53,645 nt of DNA from Bacteroidaceae bacterium (GTDB lineage: Bacteria; Bacteroidota; Bacteroidia; Bacteroidales; Bacteroidaceae), in contig JAGAQY010000017.1 in assembly GCA_017622495.1 (NCBI GenBank), positions 1 through 53,645 of the forward strand. Reading direction: 5' to 3'. The notes under the pieces were generated by a model that made no database searches, had not been told where the DNA came from, and saw only the letters and a list, made by a program, of their open reading frames with translations. The position numbers and the translations under genes were made by a program. Positions 7,302 to 14,903 of the stretch are shown in pieces. Positions within the stretch are counted from its first letter, which is position 1; each line of letters begins with the position of its first letter.

Positions 7302-8771
7302 CTAGTTTCTAAGTTTCAATTCACCGCCTACCACATATCCTGCTGTCTGTATCGAGGCCATGAGCACTCCGAGCATGCCGTGTAGGGTGAGGTTTTGTCC
7401 TGTGAAGAAGAGGTTAGGCACAGGAGACTTGGGGGTGAGGATTGTCTGCATCAGTGCATCGCAATCCTTTCTGATGCCGTAGGCCGAGCCCTCCACTGTG
7501 CCTGTATAGTCGCGGTAGGTGAGTGGGCTGCTGGTGTATACTTTCTCAATGTTGCCTGCCAGTTCAGGGATATAGCGCATGGCAAGCGCAATGGCTTCGT
7601 CGGCTTTACGCTGCTTGAAATCCTTGTATGCTTCGGGCCGATGTCCTATGCGGCTGTCGCTCCACTCGGCTACCTGCTCCCATAGCATTGGACTAATCAG
7701 GTCAACGGTGGTGGCCCATCCGTCGGTCTCGGCCGAAGGCCAGGCAAAGTTTATGAAGAGACTCTCTGTGAGGCTGCCCTTACCATAATTGGCGTGCCAG
7801 ATGTCGGGCATCTCATGGATGTAGATGCCTCGGTTGCGATACTTCACCGTGTGCGGCTTCAGCACCAGTTGGGTGGTAAACATACCGTAGCTGTTTGTCA
7901 AGTTGTTGATGCGACGGCGGTATATGTTACGTATCATGCTGCTCTCCTTGATGAGCGCAAGGGTCGTGGCGGGGTGGGCATTCGACACGATGGTACGGGC
8001 TGTATATGCATTGCCATCGGCTGTGATGACCTCTGCTATGCGCCCCTCACGCTCCACGAGTTCTGTCACTCGGGCACGTGTGATGAGTGTGCCGCCCATT
8101 GCCTTGAACTGGTCGGCAATGTGGTGCACGAGGGTACCTCCTCCACCTTGCAGGCGGTAGGAGCCTTGGATGAATGAGTTGATGGATTGCGAGAAGGCAT
8201 AGAGCGGGAGTTGCTCGGTAAGCTCGCTCTTGATACAGCCTCCTGCGATGACTTGACGCAGCACAGGGCTTTTCATCTGCTCATTGAAGAAGCGGTAGGC
8301 CGAGGTGGTGAAGCTGTCGGTCTCGAAGATGTTCCAGTCGGGACGAAGCGAGTCGTACAGGTGGTCGCTGATGCCTCTGAACACGTCGACCAATGCCGTA
8401 ATGCCCTTCCTGTCATCGGGGAACTGCTCCACGAGGGTCTCGATGAAGTGGTCGTAGTCGTGTGAAAAACGATAGGACTGCCCTTGATAGATGACCTCCT
8501 CGAAGAAATCATCGTCGAGGCGATGCCATGGGAGCTCTTGGAGGTTGAAGTATTCGACCAGTGGATGCATCATCTCTCCTTGGCCTACACCACCCACGTA
8601 GTGAAAGCCTGTGTCGAAATGATGGCCGGCACGGCGAAACACTTGGAAGGCACCGCCAATTTCAGTCCCCTGCTCAAGGATACACACATTGAGCCCTTGC
8701 TTGGCCAATGCATAGCCGCATCCCAAGCCGCCGAGGCCCGCACCTATGATAATGACATCGTATGACTGCAT
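7302..8771 (-). CDS. CrtI/retinol-saturase-like FAD oxidoreductase (489 aa)
   Basis: The N terminus has the dinucleotide-binding fold YDVIIIGAGLGGLGCGYALA with GxGxxG at residues 10-15 and the acidic end of beta2 (CILEQ). The rest follows the phytoene desaturase/retinol saturase family, including SNAHPATT and the C-terminal FAD signature PNLFFTGQNLTLHGMLG. Such enzymes desaturate, saturate or isomerise conjugated chains. Its place between the ketoreductase and the dehydratase genes, 17 bp from the latter, points to modification of a polyene. This enzyme is not among the genes usually named for the best-studied proteobacterial aryl polyene clusters. Confidence 0.82.
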   Translation of the reverse strand: MQSYDVIIIGAGLGGLGCGYALAKQGLNVCILEQGTEIGGAFQVFRRAGHHFDTGFHYVGGVGQGEMMHPLVEYFNLQELPWHRLDDDFFEEVIYQGQSYRFSHDYDHFIETLVEQFPDDRKGITALVDVFRGISDHLYDSLRPDWNIFETDSFTTSAYRFFNEQMKSPVLRQVIAGGCIKSELTEQLPLYAFSQSINSFIQGSYRLQGGGGTLVHHIADQFKAMGGTLITRARVTELVEREGRIAEVITADGNAYTARTIVSNAHPATTLALIKESSMIRNIYRRRINNLTNSYGMFTTQLVLKPHTVKYRNRGIYIHEMPDIWHANYGKGSLTESLFINFAWPSAETDGWATTVDLISPMLWEQVAEWSDSRIGHRPEAYKDFKQRKADEAIALAMRYIPELAGNIEKVYTSSPLTYRDYTGTVEGSAYGIRKDCDALMQTILTPKSPVPNLFFTGQNLTLHGMLGVLMASIQTAGYVVGGELKLRN

Positions 8772-8788
8772 AATTGCTTTTTACTGTT

Positions 8789-9172
8789 TTATTCGTTCAC
8801 ACACAGCTCACCACTCAATGTAAGGTAGGCCTGCTCCTGCCCATTGACATTGGCCTTGATGGCATAGCCCTCCTCACTCTCCGTGAGGTTTATGTGTACC
8901 AGCAATTCGCTTTCGCTGGCAGGTGTAAGCAGTGAGATGAAGCGGCAGTTCTTGATGTTGGCGAAGCTCAGTGGAGCCTCTGTTATCTGTTGGGCACACT
9001 CCTTGACCATCTCTACGGTGCATACACCGGGAGATATGGGGTTGCCTTGGAAGTGGCCTCTGTAGATTTCGTGATTGGGGTTGAGCGTTACGTGAAAGAT
9101 GGTATCCTCATCGCGACGTTCAACGGAATGGATTGTAAAGTATTTGTTCAGTAGCATTTCTCTGTTCTTCAT
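8789..9172 (-). CDS. FabZ-like hotdog 3-hydroxyacyl-ACP dehydratase (127 aa)
   Basis: The start at 9172 is chosen because its ATG overlaps the thioesterase stop as TAATG; an in-frame start at 9199 would lie inside that gene. The motif YRGHFQGNPISPGVCTVEM matches the FabA/FabZ active-site region (H..GHF...P..PG....E), giving His and Glu as the likely catalytic pair. It would dehydrate the 3-hydroxyacyl-ACP made by the ketoreductase. Aryl polyene pathways use two hotdog dehydratases, and the second is at 9602-10027. Confidence 0.8.
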   Translation of the reverse strand: MKNREMLLNKYFTIHSVERRDEDTIFHVTLNPNHEIYRGHFQGNPISPGVCTVEMVKECAQQITEAPLSFANIKNCRFISLLTPASESELLVHINLTESEEGYAIKANVNGQEQAYLTLSGELCVNE

Positions 9173-9615
9173 TATCGCTGTCCCCACTTCTTCTGCCATT
9201 CCTTGTAGAAGGCAGGGGCGGCAAGTTCTGTCTCGTGGTTATCTTCACGCACAAAATGCTGTGTAGTGGTGGCCTCGGTCATTACTGCATGGTCGCTCTT
9301 GCGAAATATCTGGTAACGGTAGATGATCTTCGAGGCATGGGTAGGTACATATTCAATGCGTACGATGATGGTCTCCTCGTAGGGGATGACCTGCTTGTAC
9401 TGTATATGCAGATCGGTGACGGGAACGATGTATCCGTGGTCGAGGAAAGACAGGTATTCGAGTCCGTACTTGTGTCCGAATACTTCGCGTGCTGTCTCCA
9501 GGTACTTCACATAGTTCCCGTGCCACACTACGCGCAGCGCATCGATGTCGTAGAACGAGATAGTGCGCTCATATTCGGCCCACAGCAGGGGCTTGTCGGT
9601 ATTACTTGCTTTCAT
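9172..9615 (-). CDS. 4HBT-type acyl thioesterase (147 aa)
   Basis: A hotdog protein with the 4-hydroxybenzoyl-CoA thioesterase pattern (FYDIDALRVVWHGNYVKYLE), in which the first Asp and the later His/Asn/Tyr line the active site. The start overlaps the end of the upstream dehydratase gene by 14 bp, and the stop overlaps the next start by one base, so the three hotdog genes are tightly coupled. It matches the thioesterase (ApeK-like) present in aryl polyene clusters, possibly used for proofreading or chain release. Confidence 0.8.
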   Translation of the reverse strand: MKASNTDKPLLWAEYERTISFYDIDALRVVWHGNYVKYLETAREVFGHKYGLEYLSFLDHGYIVPVTDLHIQYKQVIPYEETIIVRIEYVPTHASKIIYRYQIFRKSDHAVMTEATTTQHFVREDNHETELAAPAFYKEWQKKWGQR

Positions 9616-10027
9616 CGGTAGCCAGCTTCATCTTACAGGTAGCCACCAGCTGGTCGGCCACCTTGGTTTCTGCCGTGATGAGGGTGATATCATTGATTTC
9701 CGACACGATGCGTATGGTTGTATGCAGCGTATCGCCTTTGCTGGGATAGACGGTAAACCTACAGTTCTTCACATCACCTATGTATCCCAACTTAACGCTG
9801 TCGGCCTCCACAAGGTGCTTATACCCTGTGTAGGCCGCAGCAGTCTGGGCTATATGTTCAATGATCCCCACTTCGGCAAACTTGTCGCCTACACAGAAGA
9901 TGTTGTCTTCACGTATGGTGAGCTCTGATGCGTAGTTCTTCTCATCGATGCGGCTAAACGTGTCGAGCATCACGATGGGTGCTCGCTGCGGTATCAGCTG
10001 CTCAATGTCCGTAGTGGTATATGACAT
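9602..10027 (-). CDS. ApeI/ApeP-like hotdog dehydratase (141 aa)
   Basis: The N-terminal IPQRAPIVMLDTF segment is characteristic of the FabA/ApeP-type dehydratases of aryl polyene clusters (PQRxPxxMxD). A later EHIAQTAAAYTGY helix provides the acidic residue facing the substrate tunnel. It lies 6 bp from the ACP gene and overlaps the thioesterase gene. Which of the two dehydratases acts on early or late intermediates cannot be decided from sequence. A hotdog thioesterase is an alternative, but the IPQR motif argues for dehydratase. Confidence 0.78.
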   Translation of the reverse strand: MSYTTTDIEQLIPQRAPIVMLDTFSRIDEKNYASELTIREDNIFCVGDKFAEVGIIEHIAQTAAAYTGYKHLVEADSVKLGYIGDVKNCRFTVYPSKGDTLHTTIRIVSEINDITLITAETKVADQLVATCKMKLATDESK

Positions 10028-10033
10028 AAAGGA

Positions 10034-10276
10034 TTAAGCCAAGCGAGTGTATACAAACTCGTACAGGTCACCGAAAGTGCGGATGGTAGCAATCTCAGAG
10101 TTCTGGATGGTAACACCAAACTCCTCATCTACGAGGCCGACCATATCCACGAGGCTGAGGCTGTCGAGGTGCAGAGTCTCCTTGATGGGAGCATCAGCGG
10201 TGATCTCAGAGGTTTCTACTTCAAATTCATCGGCCAGGATAGTGACCATCTTTTCAATCATTTCGTTCTTTTCCAT
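10034..10276 (-). CDS. Acyl carrier protein (80 aa)
   Basis: A short acidic four-helix protein with the phosphopantetheine site LHLDSLSLVDM; Ser39 is the attachment residue. It sits directly between the ketosynthase and dehydratase genes. It is the only carrier protein in the operon, whereas characterised aryl polyene systems use two. It presumably carries the growing polyene chain and is distinct from the housekeeping AcpP. Confidence 0.9.
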   Translation of the reverse strand: MEKNEMIEKMVTILADEFEVETSEITADAPIKETLHLDSLSLVDMVGLVDEEFGVTIQNSEIATIRTFGDLYEFVYTRLA

Positions 10277-10313
10277 TGTTCTTGTCGTTAAAAAGGTTTA
10301 TAGATTCTTTTAT

Positions 10314-11540
10314 TTATAGATTCTTTATGATAAGCGTCGAGTTGGTACCGCCAAATCCGAAAGAGTTGCTCAAGAAGGTGTCAAACTCGTAGTTGTCGAC
10401 GCGCTTGCCCGGGATATTCAGTTTGGCAGAGTCCTCATCGGGGTTCTCGAAGTTGAGGTTGGCAGCCACAAACTTGTTTTTCATCATCAGTATGGAGTAG
10501 ATGACTTCACTGGCACCGGCCATCCACATCTCGTGGCCTGTCTGTCCCTTGGTGGAGGTCACATAGGGCATCTTGTCGCCAAACACACTATAGATAGCCT
10601 TGGCTTCGTTGGTGTCACCGATATGGGTCGATGTGGCATGAGCGTTGATGTAGCCAATCTCATCAATGCTGACACCGGCTTCGCGCAATGCCATTTCGAG
10701 CGATGCGCGAGGACCATCGACATTGGGCGAAGAGATATGGTCGCCATTCGATGAGAAACCATAGCCCAGCACTTCGGCAATGATGGGAGCGCCGCGCTTG
10801 ACGGCCGACTCGTAGCTCTCGAGGATTACCGTAGCAGCGCCGCCACCAGGCACGAGACCGTCACGGTCGCGGTCGAACGGGCGTGATGCACGTGTGGGGT
10901 CGTCCTCACGGGTAGAGAAGGCACTGATACCATCGAAGCTACCAATAGAGAAGGGGTTTACCTCCTGAGCGCCACCGCATACGATGCAGTCTTGCAGACC
11001 CCACTTGATGAACAGCGAGGCCAGACCGATAGCGTGCGAACCGCTGGCACAGGCAGCCGATACAGTCATGTTGATGCCACGCAGCTTGAACAGGCAGCCA
11101 AGGTTCATCGTTACGGTAGAGTTCATCGACTGGAAGATGGCACCCGAGCCTACGAGGCGGGTGTTCTTCTTCTCGCGCATCACGTCGACACTCTTCACCA
11201 CGGCATCGGCACTACTGTCGTTACCATACAGCAGGCCTACGGGGTGTGCGTTGATGTATTCCTGGTCGAGCCCGGCCATCTTCAGCGCATCGGCTGTGGC
11301 CAGATAGGCATACTGTGCCTCCTCGGGCATATACACACGGTGTGCACGGTCTACAATGCCTTTCAGGTTGGGGGTGTCGAGCTTAGCTGTCAGTCCCGAC
11401 TGGAAACCCATCTCTTTGCGGACGGGGTCAAATACGATACCGGACTTTCCTGTATACAGGGCCTCCTTCACCTCGTCCAATGTCTTTCCGAGGCAGGAGT
11501 AGATACCCATGCCGGTAATTACTACTCTTCTGTTGTTCAT
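10314..11540 (-). CDS. FabF-like beta-ketoacyl-ACP synthase (408 aa)
   Basis: The catalytic triad of an elongating ketosynthase is intact: Cys164 in SAACASG, His301 in INAHATSTH and His336 in KGQTGHEM, with Lys331. The C-terminal SFGFGGTNSTLI glycine motif is also present. It should extend ACP-bound chains with malonyl-ACP. Its ATG overlaps the acyltransferase stop as TAATG. No second ketosynthase or chain-length factor follows it, although aryl polyene systems usually have a KS/CLF pair, so it may act alone or use a partner encoded elsewhere. Confidence 0.9.
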   Translation of the reverse strand: MNNRRVVITGMGIYSCLGKTLDEVKEALYTGKSGIVFDPVRKEMGFQSGLTAKLDTPNLKGIVDRAHRVYMPEEAQYAYLATADALKMAGLDQEYINAHPVGLLYGNDSSADAVVKSVDVMREKKNTRLVGSGAIFQSMNSTVTMNLGCLFKLRGINMTVSAACASGSHAIGLASLFIKWGLQDCIVCGGAQEVNPFSIGSFDGISAFSTREDDPTRASRPFDRDRDGLVPGGGAATVILESYESAVKRGAPIIAEVLGYGFSSNGDHISSPNVDGPRASLEMALREAGVSIDEIGYINAHATSTHIGDTNEAKAIYSVFGDKMPYVTSTKGQTGHEMWMAGASEVIYSILMMKNKFVAANLNFENPDEDSAKLNIPGKRVDNYEFDTFLSNSFGFGGTNSTLIIKNL

Positions 11541-12925
11541 TATCCTATATTATATAAATGTTTCTTTAATTCATTGAAAAGACGGTCGCGCTTGGCTTTC
11601 AATGCCGCAATGGCCTTCTTGTCGGCGAAGTGGAAGTTCCATACGCCACGGAACTTGACAAACCACCGCTGGTAGTATATGACAAAAAGCACCATCAGCA
11701 CGAAACTGATAACATGTCCTATGGCACCAAGCCAGTTGCCGCAACACAGCATCACCAGTGCAGGGATGAAGCAGCACAGCGGGAAGGTGACGAGCGCCAT
11801 GGAGCCAACGTTGAATGAGCTGATGAACATCGGGTCGATGGCTCCGTTGATCTTCAGGCGGTGGAAGAACTTGGGTACGAGGAATACGGGCCAGGTGAGA
11901 GCAAGTCCCGAGATGAACAGGGGTAAGGTAACCAGCAGCACTATCAGACGTGCCATCAGATTGCCCATGCCGGGACGCTTGGCCAATACCCAGTCGCGCA
12001 TGCCGAGTCTGCGGGTCTCAGTATCCACTTCACGCGCGTTCCTATATATATTATCCATAGCCTCGGGGGCTTTAGCTTTGGCTGCTTCGAGCGCTGCGAA
12101 GAGCTGCTTGTCCGAGGCCAGCTTGTCCACTACATAATTGGGGTTGCGGCCATCTTTGCGGGCATACTCACGGCCAAACTCGCTGCTGCGGAGGTAGTCG
12201 ATGGCGGTGTAGTTGTCCAGGTCGGTGATGTTGAGCATCATGTCGCCGATTTGCTTCTCCACAAGTGCGTTCACCTCACGGATGGTCGTGCGGGGCTTCT
12301 CCTTATACTTGGCGTAATAGGGCGATAGGGCGATGGGGGTGCCAAACTGCACCATCATGTCGTATCGCGGATGGAAATACTCCTCATAGTGGTGAGCAAA
12401 GGGCTGTATGTAAATCTCTTTCTCGAAGTGAGCCGTCTCGGCAGCCTCGAAGGCCAGCTTCAGGTAGGCCAGCGAGAAGTATCCCAGCCAGCGCTTGTCT
12501 TGATGTCCCGATTCGGGGAAGAGCATCAGTGTCTTTCCCTCGCTCAGTACGCGGCGAGCCACCTCGAAGGTCTTGTCATTGCCCGCCATAGCTGCCTTTC
12601 CCTCAAAGCCCAGACGCGACACGGGCAGCAGGCCCAGACCATCGAGCAGGGTGCAGAAGAGCTTGTTCTTGAACACATCGCTGCGCACCATGCAGTAGGG
12701 TTTTCGGTCCTTGATGACAATTTCCGTGTTGAGGGGGTCGTTGAGGCAGTTCTGATGGTTGCCTACAAGCAGCGTAGGCTCTCCAGGTTTAGGCAGGTTT
12801 TCTACTCCTATGGAATAAATTTTGGGATAGTAAAGCGAGTTGATGAATATTACATAGTTGCGGAATCCGCGGTATATCCATCCTCCACGCTCGCTGTCAT
12901 TCTTCTTGCTCATCTCTAAAAACAT
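11540..12925 (-). CDS. Lysophospholipid-type acyltransferase (461 aa)
   Basis: First gene of the operon. The acyltransferase core shows NHQNCLND (about residues 56-63; His and Asp are catalytic) and FPESGHQDKRW (the EGTS-equivalent block). After about residue 310 come three or four membrane segments (LIVLLVTLPLFISGLAL, ALVTFPLCCFIPALVML, AIGHVISFVLMVLFVIYY). Acyltransferases of this family in polyene clusters are thought to join the chain to a lipid anchor. The start is either 12925 or 12913 (MSKKND); both lie about 85-95 bp from the predicted transcription start. The last codons lie just before the TAATG junction with the ketosynthase gene. Confidence 0.82.
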   Translation of the reverse strand: MFLEMSKKNDSERGGWIYRGFRNYVIFINSLYYPKIYSIGVENLPKPGEPTLLVGNHQNCLNDPLNTEIVIKDRKPYCMVRSDVFKNKLFCTLLDGLGLLPVSRLGFEGKAAMAGNDKTFEVARRVLSEGKTLMLFPESGHQDKRWLGYFSLAYLKLAFEAAETAHFEKEIYIQPFAHHYEEYFHPRYDMMVQFGTPIALSPYYAKYKEKPRTTIREVNALVEKQIGDMMLNITDLDNYTAIDYLRSSEFGREYARKDGRNPNYVVDKLASDKQLFAALEAAKAKAPEAMDNIYRNAREVDTETRRLGMRDWVLAKRPGMGNLMARLIVLLVTLPLFISGLALTWPVFLVPKFFHRLKINGAIDPMFISSFNVGSMALVTFPLCCFIPALVMLCCGNWLGAIGHVISFVLMVLFVIYYQRWFVKFRGVWNFHFADKKAIAALKAKRDRLFNELKKHLYNIG

Positions 12926-13014
12926 TCAAACTTCTTCATGCTTACGGTCGTGTATCCTATTGATTCTCTGTGATGTAGTGAGGTATACGCTCTCTTAGGT
13001 CTCAAATTGAACGG

Positions 13015-13044
13015 CAAAATTAGTACTTTCCGTCCGCACCTGAA
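13015..13044 (-). promoter_or_regulatory. Promoter of the polyene operon
   Basis: On the minus strand TAATTTTG (13022-13015) is a perfect -7 box. A weak -33 (TTC) lies 19 bp upstream. Transcription would start near 13008, about 85 bp before the acyltransferase ATG. It is back to back with the regulator promoter at 13087-13116. Confidence 0.6.
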
Positions 13045-13086
13045 TGACCAAAAACGATACATTATTGTCCTATTTCTGCAATCTGT

Positions 13087-13116
13087 TTTGTATCTCTGTT
13101 TTTATCATTAATTTTG
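13087..13116 (+). promoter_or_regulatory. Promoter of the AraC-family regulator
   Basis: TTTG at 13087-13090 and TAATTTTG at 13109-13116 are 18 bp apart, one base shorter than the usual spacing. The predicted start near 13123 leaves a leader of under 20 bases before the ATG at 13142. Confidence 0.6.
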
Positions 13117-13141
13117 CATGTAGACAAGCAATCTGTGGCTT

Positions 13142-13996
13142 ATGGAAGACTGTGGATATGGCGTTCGCCTACTTACCTCATTCGATGCGGTTACCGACCA
13201 TCCCGTCGAGGTCGACTACTTTGCCATGTCGCTCTGCACTAGCGGCACAGCATCGGTGACTGTCAATCTGGACAAATACAGTATTAAGCCCAGCGATATG
13301 CTGTTCTTCGCGCCCAACGACTTCGTCCACATCGAAGCTGCGACCGTCGACTTCGCCATGAAGCAGATCTATGTCACCAGTGTAGACCTCATCCGCGAGG
13401 CTGCCACACATATACTCTCCTTCATCAAGGACGTAGACTCCTCGCGCACCTTCTTCATCAGGGAGAGGGAGAGCTACAGCAAGGGCGAGCGGATTATGGC
13501 CGACTTCTGCACTATATATGACTTCCTCTCCCTGGTGCTTGCCAACGAGAACTCCACCAGCAAATATGAGCAGGGCGTATGCATCTTCCGTTGCCTGCTG
13601 CTGGCCCTGCGCGACAAGATCTCGGCACGCTACAGGCAGGGCATCACAGAGTCCGTAAGCAGCGCATTGGGCTACTTCAACCGCTTTGTCATACTGCTGA
13701 GCGAGCACTGCAAAGAGCACCACGAGGTAAGCTACTATGCCGGCGAGCTGCACGTGACAGCCCAGTACTTGGGGCGCATCTGCCGTAAGTATGATGGGCG
13801 CGGTGCCAAGGAGATCATCACCGACACGCTGATACTGCAGATGAAGTCGACCATCAAGAACACCGAAAAGTCGCTGAAGGAGATAAGCTACGAATACAAC
13901 TTCCCCAACTTCTCCTTTATGAGCCGCTTCTTTCGCCGCTACACGGGCATCACCCCCTCGGAGTTTCGCGCGGGGTACCGTGAGGGTGCGCAGTAG
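13142..13996 (+). CDS. AraC-family transcriptional regulator (284 aa)
   Basis: The N-terminal half looks like a cupin-type sensor (residues about 25-90, with KPSDMLFFAPNDFVHIE). The C-terminal 100 residues contain the AraC double helix-turn-helix: YYAGELHVTAQYLGRICRK (first HTH), then SLKEISYEYNFPNFSFMSRFFRRYTGITPSEFR, the family signature. It is transcribed divergently from the polyene operon with about 215 bp between the start codons, so it is the likely regulator of that operon. The signal it senses is unknown. Confidence 0.85.
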   Translation: MEDCGYGVRLLTSFDAVTDHPVEVDYFAMSLCTSGTASVTVNLDKYSIKPSDMLFFAPNDFVHIEAATVDFAMKQIYVTSVDLIREAATHILSFIKDVDSSRTFFIRERESYSKGERIMADFCTIYDFLSLVLANENSTSKYEQGVCIFRCLLLALRDKISARYRQGITESVSSALGYFNRFVILLSEHCKEHHEVSYYAGELHVTAQYLGRICRKYDGRGAKEIITDTLILQMKSTIKNTEKSLKEISYEYNFPNFSFMSRFFRRYTGITPSEFRAGYREGAQ

Positions 13997-14023
13997 GGAA
14001 AGGGCTAATTGGACTGTGGCTCG

Positions 14024-14148
14024 GAACGCTTGCGCTTGGCTCGTTCGAGAATGCTTGCGCTTGGCTCGTCCAAGAATGCTTGCGCTTGGCTCGTCCAAGA
14101 ATGCTTGCGCTTGGCTAGTCCAAGAACGCTTGCGCTTGGCTTGTCCAA
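14024..14148 (+). repeat. Five 25-bp tandem repeats
   Basis: Units start at 14024, 14049, 14074, 14099 and 14124. The core is GCTTGCGCTTGGCT, with small changes at both unit ends (the first unit has GTTCGA, the fourth TAGTCC). Twenty-five is not a multiple of three, so any frame through it changes from unit to unit and the stretch is not protein coding. It lies just after the AraC gene and before the promoter-cassette array. No unique spacers separate the units, so it is not a CRISPR array. Confidence 0.92.
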
Positions 14149-14254
14149 GAAATACTCAAATAAATTTGGTATTTCGCTCGCCTTAGCTTCGCTTTCTTCC
14201 TTTTCGCTCGGCAAAGCCCATGCGAGCATGGCTTTACGCTCGCTCGTGCGTCAG

Positions 14255-14860
14255 TTGCACTAATTTTAGTGTCCGCTTTGCGAACACAGAAATTAGGCTG
14301 CACCTCAGAAAAATGCAAGTAAACTTGCTTTTTCGTTCGGTTTGCACTAATTTTAGTGACTATGTCACAGAAGGTACACTGCGCCTCGGGATAAAAAATA
14401 ATCGAAATTATTTTGTTCTCCGCTCGGCTTGTTGTACCTTTAGTCCTGCTGCGCAGGCCAGAACGTTTATGTCGCCGGCCGTAAGGGAAAGGCAAATTAG
14501 GCTGGTAGCGACTTTGTCGCACTCCTTTGTGCCGATAAATCGGCAGCCGTCGCAACCAATGCTCATCCCGCATCGGCAGAAAAATGCAAGGACTGCCTTA
14601 GCACTCGGTTTATCCGAGAACCGAAGGTCGACGCCCGAAGGGGCTGAAGTCAAACTTGCTTTTTCGTTCGGTTTGCACTAATTTTAGTGACGATGTCACA
14701 GAAGGTACACTGCGCCTCGGGATAAAAAATAATCGAAATTATTTTGTTCTCCGCTCGGCTTGCACTAATTTTAGTGTCCGCTTTGCGAACACAGAAATTA
14801 GGCTGCACCTCAGAAAAATGCAAGTAAACTTGCTTTTTCGTTCGGTTTGCACTAATTTTG
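14255..14860 (+). repeat. Promoter-cassette repeat array upstream of tig
   Basis: Two long direct repeats interleave. A 100-bp segment at 14255-14354 is identical to 14760-14859. A 111-bp segment at 14321-14431 matches 14652-14762 with one visible difference. Each contains a palindrome with TTG in its 3' arm (GCAAGTAAACTTGC, or AAAATAAT/ATTATTTT), then 19-20 bp, then TAATTTTA or TACCTTTA, then a hairpin (GTGACTATGTCAC, GTGT...ACAC or CCTGC/GCAGG). The middle (14480-14650) holds further hairpins, including GCGACTTTGTCGC and CCGATAAATCGG. Only the last box, at 14853, reads TAATTTTG. Positions 14149-14254 hold no gene. Confidence 0.85.
14830..14860 (+). promoter_or_regulatory. Promoter of tig at the end of the cassette array
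   Basis: TTG at 14830-14832 lies in the 3' arm of the palindrome GCAAGTAAACTTGC. A 20-bp spacer leads to TAATTTTG at 14853-14860. The start would be near 14867, about 37 bases before the tig ATG. The upstream twin of this site (14348-14355) differs only in the last base of the -7 box. Confidence 0.7.
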
Positions 14861-14903
14861 CAGGCTGAAACAAAAGTGAATACAAATATATAAGTATAAG
14901 ATA

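Noticed and set aside
14009..14681. Several open frames of 70-150 codons through the repeat arrays
   Set aside because: They exist on both strands because the repeats lack stops; the 25-bp unit changes frame each time and the 100-bp twins are palindromic non-coding cassettes.
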